From Diphasiastrum complanatum (Eukaryota > Streptophyta > Lycopodiopsida > Lycopodiales > Lycopodiaceae): DNA of 64,000 bases. Position 1 is the stretch's first letter. The number at the start of each line of letters is the position of its first letter. The translations under genes and the position numbers were made by a program. A model generated the notes under the pieces. The model was not told the DNA's origin. It saw nothing but the letters and a program-made list of their open reading frames with translations, and ran no database searches. The DNA lies in contig CM055112.1 in the NCBI GenBank assembly GCA_029204225.1, forward strand, positions 25,433,922 through 25,497,921. The letters are read 5' to 3'. This document shows positions 53,931-64,000 of this stretch, one piece after another.

Positions 53931-54646
53931 TGTTGAAAATAAAAATCATCTATCTTGACTTTAGGCATGCTACAAAGTCTTATCAATGTAAGTTTGTTGT
54001 TTCATAAATGTAAATGCCAAATTTGGCCTTGATGGAACTCGAGCTATAAGGGTTTCACAAGTCTAGTTGGTAGAATACAACTTGCATATAGATTGTAGAC
54101 CTAGAAATGGCATTAATATGCTTGTAGAAACTTGTGGCATATCACATGCATTTATTGTAAGTGATCCATAGTGACATACAAGGCATGCACAAAGTGAAAT
54201 GGACACATGCATGATGATTTGTACAATTCTAGATAGAAAAATGCCATTTGGTAAAAGTAGCTAGATATGCATGCATGAGATGTGACAAATGTCACTTAGA
54301 CTCTAGTTTTCACTTTAGATGTGATTGAAAGGTGGATGGATGAGGTTCTACATCAAACAACCTCAAACTCCATAAACATGTGTAGCTATTCTCATAATCT
54401 TTGACGAAGAACCAAGCTTGTGTTGAGGCTTATGCTCATACACTAAATTCTTGTACTTTTACTTTCTTGAAATCAAAGCTATCATTCTCTGATTCTTAGC
54501 ATGCTAGATTGTGGTTAAGCCATTAATTTCTATACTAGATCTTGCTAATCAATCTAGAATGAGTTTGTGTGCTAATCATAAAGCTCAATAAGATCAATCA
54601 CATTAGTCATTCCCCACACGTGTGAACTTGCTGAAAAATTTTGTCA
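53931..54646 (+). repeat. 3' LTR (716 bp)
   Basis: TGTTGAAAATAAAAATC ... AATTTTGTCA. CCACACGTGTG lies at 54614-54624, about 30 nt from its end. The edge is set by the GAGTA TSD. Confidence 0.85.
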
Positions 54647-54651
54647 GAGTA

Positions 54652-55079
54652 GAGGTTAGATTTGTTGTTTTTTCATGATTTGTTGTTTGTATGATCTGTG
54701 GAGAGAGATTGAGAGGTGAAAAAAATCTGATCCCAGCATCCTATCCCTTCCATAGATCTTGAAAATCAGAAAAATTAGAAAAACTATGTACTTTTGACAA
54801 ATTGTCCAAAAAAAGAGCCAAAAAACACCTATCAGACCTGGGATCTCTCCGTTTTGATCAAACAGACCTTCGTCCACCTGGCAGTACGTTCTGCCACATC
54901 ATCAGTATTTACAGTTACGTAGACGAAGGCTAGTTCCCAGCCAGTTTGCCAAAATTGCCAAAAAAAATAGCCAAAAAAATGAAAAAACCCATGTAAAAAA
55001 ATGTCCAAAATCTCATAGTATCCCAAAACACCCCCATACAACGTTCACTCACTAGCTTCATTTTCAGCATCAGAGCCAT
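54652..55079. other. non-coding sequence with CCTTCGTC/GACGAAGG inverted pair
   Basis: ACCTTCGTCCACCTGG near 54868 and GTAGACGAAGGC near 54917 can pair around a short loop. A-rich runs follow. No gene is recognised. Confidence 0.4.
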
Positions 55080-55740
55080 CTTCTTGAGTGTAAGATCTTT
55101 GGCGAAGGTTCTTGTTCACCAAGAATAGGAATTTGCAAATTACAACCCTTGCCAACTTAAATATTTGCGAAAGTACTTACTACCAACCTTCACCAGTTTG
55201 CTAGTAGCTACTTTTCCATGTTTTCTAGCATCAATGAAGTCGGCAAAGGTTATTATTGAGAAAAAGTGGTTAGGCGAACGTTCCTAGTGCTCAGAGTAAA
55301 ATCTAAGTCCTTAGAACCCTTGCCAACATTTATAAACCCTCGCCTGTGTATCATCAATCTTCGTCGAGCTCAAAATAGTCATAAAACATTGTTCAAAAAT
55401 ATATATGAAGTAGGCGAAGGTTAATACTATCTATAACTAGTCCGACGAATGTTTCCAGCTCTCAAAAGTGTCAACTTATCTTTTGAACCCTCGCCAAACT
55501 ATCTCTTGCCAATGAGAATCTTCGCCTAGCCCTCTGATCATCTTTTTGTACTTCCTTGCAAGTCGACGAAGGATAGTCTCTATTCGAAGGACAGTGGCAA
55601 AGATTTCCATTCCTAATCACGTCCAAATTGCTTTCAAAACCCTCGTCCAACCATCCTTCGCCAACAAGAACCCTCGCCGAGCTCCCTAAAGTGGTAATAA
55701 ACTGTGAGAAATCACATATTGGTCAGGCGAAGGTTCATTT
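55080..55740. repeat. diverged tandem repeat with GGCGAAGGTT and AACCCTCGCC blocks
   Basis: GGCGAAGGTT occurs at 55101, 55413 and 55726, with variants near 55273, 55441 and 55563. AACCCTCGCC occurs at 55335, 55486 and 55669, with a variant near 55144. They alternate, giving about four to five units of 140-170 bp. No reading frame persists. Confidence 0.75.
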
Positions 55741-56059
55741 CAAGAAAATATTTAAAAATCCAAAAAAATTGTCGCAACCACTAGTAACCTGACCCCACCC
55801 ACATTGGCACCATCATCGCCACCTATTAGTCATTGTTGTTATCAACTATACCATTACATCACCCATTTTTTGTCGCCATTTCCATTCAAATCTGTGCCAC
55901 CATCCATCCATCTCTCAATAATCATTTCAATTGTTGTCCAGTAAAATTTGTTAGTTATTCATGTTTCTTCCATCCCTTCATAATATCAATCATTGATCAT
56001 CACCCGAACAAGATCCACTATTGTTAAAAGCTTCTAATCTATGTTAAATCTGCACTGTG
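55741..56059 (+). other. probable gypsy leader, no gene
   Basis: Pyrimidine-rich, with many CCATC and CATC phrases. It precedes a gag remnant. No LTR edge is found. Confidence 0.3.
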
Positions 56060-56420
56060 AATGAGATTGAGATCTGATAGAATATTACCTATAGAAAATC
56101 CAGAGCTACATCAAGCAGCAACGGAAGAGATCTGGCCAAATCAGCCAAATCCAATGGATCAAGATATTCCTATGCCAGCGGTACGTCTACAAGCAATCAC
56201 AAGATCTCCCAAATTGTAATTGCCCAAATATAATGGATCCACCGATTCTATCAGATCCTTGTAGATCTATGGAAAAGCATGTGAAATCTATGGTGAAACT
56301 AGCACCCCAGTAGAAAAATTGAAGTTGTTTTCAATGTCCTTGACAAAACGGCTTTAGACGGGTTTTTCAATCAGACGACACAAGAATGAACAGACTGGGA
56401 AGTGTGAAAAACAACGAATG
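56060..56420 (+). pseudogene. Ty3/gypsy gag remnant
   Basis: Reads QDIPMPAVRLQAITRSPKL, then LPKYNGSTDSIRSL, a stop, IYGKACEIYGETSTPVEKLK and LFSMSLTKRL. It aligns with the gag at 35854 (SKYDDNTDPQRFLHVFENTCDVYGETS). Stops and a shift interrupt it. It breaks off near 56420 against the minus-strand ORF. Confidence 0.65.
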
Positions 56421-56448
56421 TTGCTACATAAAGGTTTGAATATGGTCC

Positions 56449-57582
56449 TCAATGGTGATCGGCTTTTGAAATATCTGGCCCGTGAGGATGGACCTGCTTC
56501 TTTGGCCTATCTTCAATATTGGCATCTCCTCCTTGATCCAAACCTATATCCACTTGTTCATCAGTTTGATGTGCTAGTGAGAATTGTGGGCTAACCAGTA
56601 TTGGAATCTGGGGATTCAACTCTAAAACTTGAGCGACCGCCTTTTCATAATCTTTGATAATGAACTTCGCCTTGGCCAACTCTATTGATCCCGTACATTT
56701 GAACTTATCGAAGCGGACTTGAAACTCTACCAACGAAGTTCGATAGGTTTCAACCTTCTTGAAAAAATGATTGATCTCCGTTGATGAGAAAGAACGATCA
56801 GGTACTTGAGTTTGTAGGTACGTTCTCTTCTAAGGGTGATTGCATCGAATTCACCTTGAAGGCACTCTTGATCAAGCACAGCCTTGTCCAGTTGCCCCTG
56901 TAGTACCCACACTTGTTGTTTGGCATCTTGGACAGCCTTGTCCACTTGATCTTGCTCGATCGTGAGTGTATTCTGAAGAGTTGCCACATAGCCCTCCAAT
57001 GTTTCGGCTAATTGTTGGGCTTTCTTCATGTCAGCTTCAAACTTTGCTTTGTGTTGTTTGGCGACCTTGAGCTCTCGATTCAGCTGAAGCACCTTTTGGA
57101 AGATGAGAGTATTCTTAGGTCCCAATTAGGATATTCTTTTGTTGATGTCTTTTTTCTCATCCAACATGGTCTGGATCACTCGCGCAAGGTTAGTCACTAA
57201 ACCAAGAGCGTCACTAGAGTCCACGGGTGTTGCAGTTGTGGCAATAGCAAAAGCAGGAACAGTAACTGCAGGTGCAATGGTTGTTTGGCATTGAGATCCT
57301 ACATGTGGCTCTTCTACCTCCAAGAAGTCTTCTTCTTCATATCTGTCAAGCACCTTGGCATCGAACTACTTTGGTGATTCAATTGCATGAATGACCTGAA
57401 TAGTATCTGGTGCTTGTTAAGCTTGATCTTGTTGGCTTGTCTGAAAAGGTGAATAAAAAACAGTAGTGGTATCATGAAATTGTTTGAATCTTTTTCTAGG
57501 AAATTGAGGTTCAACGGGTCTTGTGCTATGCGGGATCCAAAAAAGTTCATTTGCTCCCAAAGGATTCGAATCATTGAACATA
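56449..57582 (-). pseudogene. unknown coiled-coil protein gene, broken
   Basis: The minus strand starts MFNDSNPLGANELFWIPHST near 57582 and stays in one frame to 56727 apart from three stops (near 57419, near 57367, and TAA at 57126-57128). The middle part (KVLQLNRELKVAKQHKAKFE ... AVQDAKQQVWVLQGQLDKAV) has strong coiled-coil spacing and is rich in Gln, Lys and Glu. After a frameshift, 56733-56449 adds RFDKFKCTGSIELAKAKFII. I do not recognise the family. It may be an accessory ORF of a gypsy element, since it is surrounded by gypsy gag and LTR pieces. Confidence 0.5.
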
Positions 57583-57728
57583 TCCGTGAAGGTCTTTATA
57601 TTGTTGGAAAGAGGTGTTTAAAAGATAGGCCGAACTTGAAAAGAAAAGAATTCAAATAAAAAAAATTCGAACGACAAGAAAGAAAACTTATCGTGTGCAT
57701 CAGAATAAACTATCTTCCTCTTTTTTTA

Positions 57729-58352
57729 TGCATGGCTACGCCTATCAATCTTGAACAAAACAATAGTGATAGAAAACACATTCAAAATCATTAGTAGTTA
57801 CAGTGATTACATAGCCAAACATTAAGCATCGAAACATCAGACAAATGATTTGTCACGAAATATTAGACAAATAATTAGTTGCGAAGAACTACAACAACGC
57901 ATACGTTCTGAAATGAGACTGAATGCAATAAGAAGATAGTATTGGTTCAGTATGGAAGAGAAACAGATGTAAATGAGTACAACAAGCTGCAGATCGGAGC
58001 CGCATACTCTAAGCTATCTCTAAGCGGCTAAAATGTAAGTCTAAATTAAGCGCAACTACTGATAAGCAGTAAGTGCAATAACAATCTCTAATCAACTCTA
58101 AAGAATTGAGCTAGAATGCTCAAAAGTGTACAAGCTCATAGGCTTGAGAGAGAGAGAGCTAACTATTCGATACTTGAACTGAGAATCGTCATCATGATCC
58201 TCTTCTTAATCACAAGATGTTGAAATATGAATAACGATTTATACTAAGCAATTAGGTCTTCAAAAGTGTTATCCAGTTCAGCCATTTCGAGTAGTTATGC
58301 ACACTGTGTAAAAACACAAAGAAAACTGCAAGTCTGGATAAAAGTCAAACTC
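57729..58352 (-). repeat. truncated LTR, same family as 38418-39330
   Basis: In plus view it starts TGCATGGCTACGCC, the reverse complement of the LTR end at 39330. It matches through the TACTGAACCAATACTATCTT-type and AGCTCATAGGCTTGAGAG-type segments. It loses about 50 bp at the LTR start near 58352. 57583-57728 before it is non-coding. Confidence 0.75.
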
Positions 58353-58379
58353 AGCCATTGCTATTCTTCTAACAGTGAA

Positions 58380-58545
58380 GCTCTTCACATAGCCACTTCT
58401 GAATCAACTGATATGCGGTGGCATTTCAAACTTGGCCATGTTAACTACAACAGTATTCAACAAAAATGTTAGCTCAGAGTCTAGTACAAGATTTGTCTTT
58501 AGTCAGCAAGCCAACTTTTACATGCGAAAGTTGTATTAGACTAAC
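58380..58545 (+). pseudogene. copia pre-integrase / integrase zinc-site fragment
   Basis: HIATSESTDMRWHFKLGHVN then YNSIQQKC, a stop, and a continuation ending near TCESCIRLT-like sequence in another frame. W-H-x4-GH-N is the start of the integrase HHCC region. It adjoins an LTR in opposite orientation, so the two do not belong to one intact element. Confidence 0.65.
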
Positions 58546-59350
58546 AAGTACCATAACCTATGTTTTGAATGAAAAAAAAATTGAAAAAATGTTAAATTAA
58601 AATAATAAAACAATAAAATGTATATAAAACATGGGACTTTTTTCCATTCACCAAATCTCTTTTGCTATTTTCTATTTTACATGCATACATGATTAGAAAT
58701 GCCAAGAACTTTGTTAAAACCTTATTATGGGCCATTGAAAGAATGTATCAAATCTTGGAGCCAAATTAATTAATTTTAAAATGTTAAATAAAACAAGAAT
58801 GATGTGGCATACCACAAAGGCCTTGCCATTAATGTGTTGTTTTAATATTTGTTAATATTTGACATCATTTTCTAACTTTACACTGTTGTTTAGTGATTGA
58901 AATGTTTTTGTTTTTCATTTTGGATTTCAATATTGACTATTTTGTGATTTGAATAATGTCAATTTTGACTTAATTCAACATTTATAATTTCACTACTGAC
59001 TATATAATATGAATAATATTAGATTTTCAGCAATTGTAGTCTTCATTTCACAATTATAATTATTATCTTTATATTTGAGTATGTTCCATGTCACAATCTC
59101 ACAATCTATAATCATAAAATTATTCACAATCTTACAATTAGTTTTCACAAAAGTAATGACAAATTTTATTATTAAGTATTTGTAGTTTTATAGCTCACTA
59201 TAAAAATTTTAGATTAATGTTTATAATAGTCATTGTAAATTATATGATGTAATTTTATGATGCACATTCGCTTTCAGAAAATTAATATTATAATTTATTC
59301 TTCATGATGTGATGAAAATAGTCATAAATTTTGTAGTTTTTGATTTCACA
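58546..59350. other. very AT-rich sequence with short repeated phrases
   Basis: Dense in TTCACAAT, TTTATAAT and TGACTATT phrases and without coding potential. It continues in character into the dispersed repeat at 59351, so it may be the left part of that element missing from the other copies. Confidence 0.45.
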
Positions 59351-60724
59351 ACTAAATGCACAACAATAAATACAATTTGTGCAATTCCAAATATCGTGAC
59401 TCAGTATTCACTAATTTCATAATTTGATATAATCTATAAAATTTACATTCAATATCAAGAAAAGTCAGGATTTATTATTTATGATTTAAATTTCATAACT
59501 TGGGTAGTTAGAAAAGGTTGTTGTTCATTATTTACAATTGCACTATAAAAAATATCAAGATTTAGTATCCATAGTTTGACAATCTACAAAAGTCATGATT
59601 GACTACTCACAATTTTGCAATTTGATATTGACAAAGGCAAATCACAATAATGGTACTCGTCATTTAAATATACTTGTAATTTTATAATCATTTTTTATAA
59701 TGATGATGTCCACAATTAACATGTAGATGATTGACAATGAACATTCATAGTCAAAGTTTTCAAACTTTTTCAAAGAATTATGATCAATATTCAAAATATC
59801 ACGATAAGTATTCACAGCTTCACGACCAATATTCACAATTTTACGATCAGTAGTCACAGTTTCATGACAAGCTCTGCCAACAAATAATAAACCATGAGAA
59901 AGGAGTGTTTTAACAAAAGTATGTTGAGAATGTATTTCTTAAGTGCTTCTAACTCAATGAGGGTCGAATTACGTAATGTCAAAATCAAGTGGGTTGGATA
60001 CATCTGAGAAAGAGAGATAGAGGGGGGGGGGGGGGGTTACCCATGTAGCATTAAAAGTAGATACCAAAGGAGGACTAATTTCAACCCCGAGGACTTCAAC
60101 TATCAAAATATCATGTGAAACTGTGGTAACGACCATGTGAACATTATGAGGTACCTTCCTTTTACAACTCTACATAACTTGACGAATTTCATCTTATTCT
60201 AGAAGATTGTTATGGATGCCATCAAGATTGACCTAAATTTATTTGCATGTAAATCAAACTGTGAAAAGAAATGTTGTGAGAAGTAGTATCAACGGGTACA
60301 ATGTCATACATTGTAGTGGAACACAACATGGACATTCTGGAACACTATTTTTTATAACAAAACTCTGAAAATTTTATTAAGAAAACCCTTAATACATTAA
60401 GAAACTCGAAATTAACAATAACAAGAAAATATACATACTGCCTAAAAGAATTTAAACTAAAAAAGTTGAAAAATAAAAACAGGCTAAATCATGTTTTCTA
60501 TTCAAAAATTTCGAAAAAAAAATTGAAGTGCACATTCCAAAAAACCTCAATGCTTTTTTTCTAAAATGCGTTCCGGAACAAGGCCTTGCAATTATTGTGT
60601 ACATCTATAACTACACAAGTTTGATGATGAAATGGATCAAGTTTGTGTGTGAGATGAAGATCCTTTTGATGCTCATACATTGCACTCAAGGCATCAATCT
60701 TTTATAGGCCTCTTGTACCTGCAC
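59351..60724 (+). repeat. dispersed AT-rich repeat, copy 2
   Basis: Matches 12208-13590 nearly end to end. It has a run of 14 Gs at 60023-60036 where copy 1 has ten. The last shared bases are CCTCTTGTACCTGCACG, after which the two loci differ completely. Confidence 0.82.
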
Positions 60725-61420
60725 GGGATGAAGGACGCCGACGACTTCTTACTTCTTGACAACGATTAAGTGTGGATACTAGGATTAGTTAGATAATAAA
60801 AGGAGATAGTTTGATGTTTTTCGTTGAACGTTTTTCATCTTAGGTAGAATGTACTGCAGTTCGCAGTTCTGATCACTGTTCCTTTGGATCAATACTCATA
60901 TGTACTGTCAACTTTTGAACTTAATATATCCCTTTGCTAAGAGATCAATCGTGTGTTGCATACTCCCTGTTTCATTGCATGCTTACATAATTCCCACATA
61001 GAATCGTTGTAAGTTCTAACACACCATTGGATTTGTAAGGCCTAGAGATTTAGCCATTGAAGTTGAGAATGAGGGATTTAGAGTCAAAACATCCATGTAC
61101 ATCAGAATGAACGACTCATGGGTCTTGGTAGCAACACGTTCCATAGAACTTCAAAGTGCTATTAGGACGAGATCTGGGCCTGGATTGTTATGACTGGGTT
61201 AAATTTGCGAGAGATACCTCTACCAAGTGACTTCTGCCAGTTGAGTAGAAATGAAAGGGTTTATCATTATTTCTATTCCAGGGATTTCCATAGACATCTC
61301 CTAGTTGGAGATAGATTGTTTAGAGTTAGACATAATGCTGACTGTATTTCCCGTAGTGTATGAGTTGAGTGAAGATTCTACGTGGAAAGAGTTAGGAGGA
61401 TCCTTTACCCAATATACTGA
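60725..61420 (+). other. unassigned retroelement-like sequence
   Basis: Starts GGATGAAGGACGCCGACGAC and includes a segment ending ...GTTGTAAGTTCTAACA (61005-61020) that looks like an LTR end. A frame from about 61301 reads LDIMLTVFPVVYELSEDSTW and KELGGSFTQYT and runs into the conserved segment at 61421. The protein is not recognised. Confidence 0.35.
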
Positions 61421-61565
61421 ATTGCGTCTAGGGCTTCCCGATCCATTGCCAGAGTATGTGTTAGAGAACTTAAATGATATTATCAAGGATTCTTGAAGAG
61501 ATCCTCGAGAAGAATACGAGAAGAAGGTAGCTCTGGAACTTTGTAAGCGAGCAAGATATCATTAG
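61421..61565 (+). pseudogene. conserved 3' internal segment before the gypsy LTR
   Basis: ELRLGLPDPLPEYVLENLND then IIKDS and a stop, matching 11815-11945. It has a small insertion relative to copy 1 (ATCCTCGAGAAGAATAC). Confidence 0.55.
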
Positions 61566-61851
61566 TGCAAGTCGTGAGTTTCAAGAAGACTGAGGAAGTG
61601 AGTATAACATTTTATAGGCTATGTCTCTAGAGGCCTGAAAAACCTCTATTAGCTATAGAGGTACGGCTTGGTCGATAGAACATGTTAGGAATCCCCTATA
61701 TATATATATATATATATAATTAATTAGCTTTGTGTTTGGGACGTGTACGGCCATTCTCGTAACGACACGACACTGAACACATAGTGGTGCTATATCCTGT
61801 TGTGTTGTTTTCCCCTTAGCTTTGATTCCCTAAGTGGAAAATGCCATAACA
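61566..61851 (+). repeat. gypsy-type LTR, 286 bp with AT insertion
   Basis: TGCAAGTCGTGAG ... CCATAACA, the third copy of the 262-bp LTR, lengthened by a (TA)n tract at about 61697-61718. Unlike the other two it has internal sequence on both sides: 3' internal sequence before it and 5' leader after it. Confidence 0.78.
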
Positions 61852-62455
61852 TTTTTGGTGCATCTGCCGAGAGCTACTTGGAAGTGGTCATTGATTGTTT
61901 GAAAGGTTGTTGTCTCTCTATGAAATGAAATCATTATCTATTGTTGTGAGAAGTGATTTGGATTGTCTAGAAACACCATACTACTTTAGGATAGACCATT
62001 TTGAGGAATTATCCATTGGGGAAGATAAACCAAGAAGCATTGTACTGATGAACTGAGATAGATTGAAAGATGCGAGTCAAATACTCCTACTAGCTCTGAA
62101 ATAGGCTCCAAGACTAGAAGAAAAATTGTGTGTTGTTAGGTGCTTATTGTCTTTCCACTAAACCAGTCGACAAGCCTAGGAGCCTCTGAGTGCGCTGTGT
62201 TAAACCTGGAATGCAACACCTCACATCCAACTTAGGAAATATCCTCTGAGGGCTCTATTACAGTTAGTGGAGAGACAATTCCCTTGAACATAGATGGAAG
62301 TAACAATACCAATCATACGCAAATTTCATGAGTTAAGAATGATTCTGTTGTTTAAACCGTCAACTACACACCAAAAAGGAATTGTCCTATTGAGTTAACT
62401 GATTTCATTTTTGAGATACCCAACCTATATCTTACTAATGAGATGAGAGAACGGT
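61852..62455 (+). other. gypsy leader with primer-binding region
   Basis: TTTTTGGTGCATCTGCC directly follows the LTR. The stretch is the inverted counterpart of about 9160-9755. It breaks off near 62455 (GATGAGAGAACG) before any gag. Confidence 0.65.
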
Positions 62456-64000
62456 CCCAGTCCACCCAAAATGGACTACCGAGAGGTTTGATAAATAAAT
62501 CAGCCTTAGAAATGGCTGTGTAATATCTATTTTCATCCATGATCTTATCGAATTTTTGGTGGATTGCCAATTTAACGGAATTTTATATTAATATAATATG
62601 ATATTTGAGTTTTTTTTTTTTAGGTTCTCCTTTCATCCAGCCTATGTGGAAATCAGAGACTGACCATTATTTTTTAGCACCTGGATATTTGGAAAATGTC
62701 AAGAATTTTCGACAAAGACCAACATTTTTCTCCAAGCAATCTTTTTGGACCAAAAACGTCAATTAAAAGTTGAATGAGAAATACCATCACCAGAAAATTG
62801 GGCACCACAAGTATCAAATATCACACTAAGACAATAGGCCATGGGACCAAAATGGTCAAAACATTCATACTTAAGGAAGTACCTAATGCATAAGGGCCAC
62901 CCAAAGATCAATTATCAAGAAGGACCGGAAAAATGTCAAAGATTGTATGAATTTAAGAGGATGCCGACGAAATGTGAAGGGCATAAGACCTTGACTCATG
63001 TTGTCAAATAGGACATTTCTATTGGATGAGAACATTGACCCACATGGGCCATGTACTTTGGCATGGATGCCCATGTGGCCCTATCCACACTCTTCAATGC
63101 CATTTAAGAGTCCACATGGCACAAAGCCAAAAAGTCTAAATCAACCCTTGGAAATTAAGTATTGAATGCTCAAAGGGCAAAAGGGAATGAAGAGTTGAAA
63201 GGGTGGGCCTTCAACCATTGGAGGATAAGTATACTTGACCAATCATTGCTCATCATCATTCCATGACTTTCACGACTTTATATTGGACGCTTTGGTTATC
63301 GAAAGTGTGAGTGTGTAAATCACATGATTGTTGAGATCCTCCTTTATGTGCATTGATCAGAAAAATCGCTTTGTATGGGGAGCGTAGGTTTATCACGCCA
63401 ATTCGGCCTTCACACCTCTGAGATTACGTAACTTTCCATGCCTACAATGGAGCTATGCAGGTCTCCAATTGAGAATCCAGTTGTTAGGAACTTGATCTGA
63501 GTGCTACCTATCTGAGTTATCATAAAAATGATGTGTGAGTATCTGTCACTTAGTGAGCATTTCTTCCTATGTATCGTTTGAACTTGAGCGATTGGGTCTG
63601 AGCACAGCCAATGAGTATTGCCTTTGAGAACAGCTATAGTCTGAGTGTAACTGTGATCCAAGTGCCAACATTGAGTGATACCCTCTATGGCCCGAGTGAT
63701 GCCGAACAATTTTCTAGAGTTTCTAATAACAATCCACATTGAATTGTTCTTGGCTGGAGCGTGATTTTGTATAACAAATTCTTTGGAGGGCCTTTTTCCA
63801 TGGCTACGTTTGTTGGAGCTACAACGTGAGCATCATTGTGTGGAGGAGCCGCATGAATGTCTCCTTACATTCACGTATTCCCAAGATTCATTGCTATGAG
63901 TGCTACCAAAGATACGATGTTCATGGAGCTATCTTTGAAGGTCCAACGATTGTACTGGTGAAAGTATTGCAGTTGACTATTGATTCCTACCCTTCCAGAT
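62456..64000. other. no recognisable gene
   Basis: Short open frames on both strands match no family I know. 63490-63720 repeats a loose TGAGTG(C/T)TACC / GAGTGAT theme. TTTATATTGGACGC near 63276 could be a TATA element, so part of this may be an unpaired LTR. Confidence 0.3.

Larger units (their letters stand above)
50317..54646 (+). mobile_element. defective Ty1/copia element with TSD GAGTA
   Basis: 4330 bp, flanked by GAGTA at 50312-50316 and 54647-54651. The 3' LTR is 716 bp (53931-54646). The 5' LTR is reduced to about 356 bp. The internal region has gag, a damaged protease region, a misplaced RT fragment, part of integrase and only the last RNase H residues. It lacks a usable RT, so it is non-autonomous or dead. 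Its gag and integrase type is closest to the element at 16334-21408. Confidence 0.88.

Noticed and set aside
63410-63739. 109-codon minus-strand frame
   Set aside because: No domain recognised, and the plus strand here shows a loose repeat theme; open length alone is weak evidence in this composition.

Overview
This is AT-rich nuclear DNA from a land plant, almost entirely built of LTR retrotransposons. The evidence is Ty1/copia and Ty3/gypsy gag-pol fragments on both strands, copia primer-binding sites complementary to initiator tRNA-Met (TGGTATCAGAGC), target-site duplications (TSDs) and one plant-type A20/AN1 zinc-finger gene. I cannot name the species. No rRNA, tRNA, CRISPR or bacterial feature is visible.

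Four copia elements have both ends resolved by TSDs. (1) 43546-49406 (+) has identical 653-bp LTRs, TSD CTTAG and one uninterrupted 1316-codon gag-pol with all catalytic motifs; it looks very young and possibly autonomous. (2) 16334-21408 (-) has identical 809-bp LTRs and TSD AGAGA. Its single 857-codon ORF keeps gag and protease but lacks the integrase active site, RT and RNase H, and ends in about 245 residues I cannot assign. (3) 25879-32025 (-) has 682-bp LTRs differing at about a dozen sites, TSD TTTTC, and a gag-pol broken by two frameshifts. (4) 50317-54646 (+) has TSD GAGTA, a truncated 5' LTR, a misplaced RT fragment and no working pol.

Layout: 0-7 kb, degenerate copia pieces in both orientations plus a CACTA-type transposase (DUF4218) scrap. 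7-12.2 kb, opposed gypsy gag fragments, a 262-bp gypsy LTR family and the 3' part of a relative of element 2. 12.2-14.9 kb, a dispersed AT-rich repeat and the A20/AN1 gene at 14203-14751, the only host-type gene. 14.9-25.9 kb, a tandem array of about 2.04-kb gag-only units interrupted by a large GA microsatellite and element 2. 25.9-41 kb, element 3, more LTRs, minisatellites, a gypsy gag, a CACTA-like end and copia RT/RNase H pieces. 41-54.6 kb, a copia gag split by a clean 984-bp solo LTR, then elements 1 and 4 near or within an older LTR. 54.6-64 kb, diverged repeats, a broken coiled-coil ORF, and second copies of the dispersed repeat and gypsy LTR.

The most interesting signals are: the non-autonomous copia group with a shared, unassigned C-terminal region (three loci); the gag-only tandem units, whose copies share nonsense codons; and a palindrome (CACACGTGTG and relatives) in several unrelated LTR families, commonly in the presumed transcribed leader upstream of the primer-binding site. 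Autonomous element 1 could in principle supply enzymes in trans to such defective elements, but that is inference.
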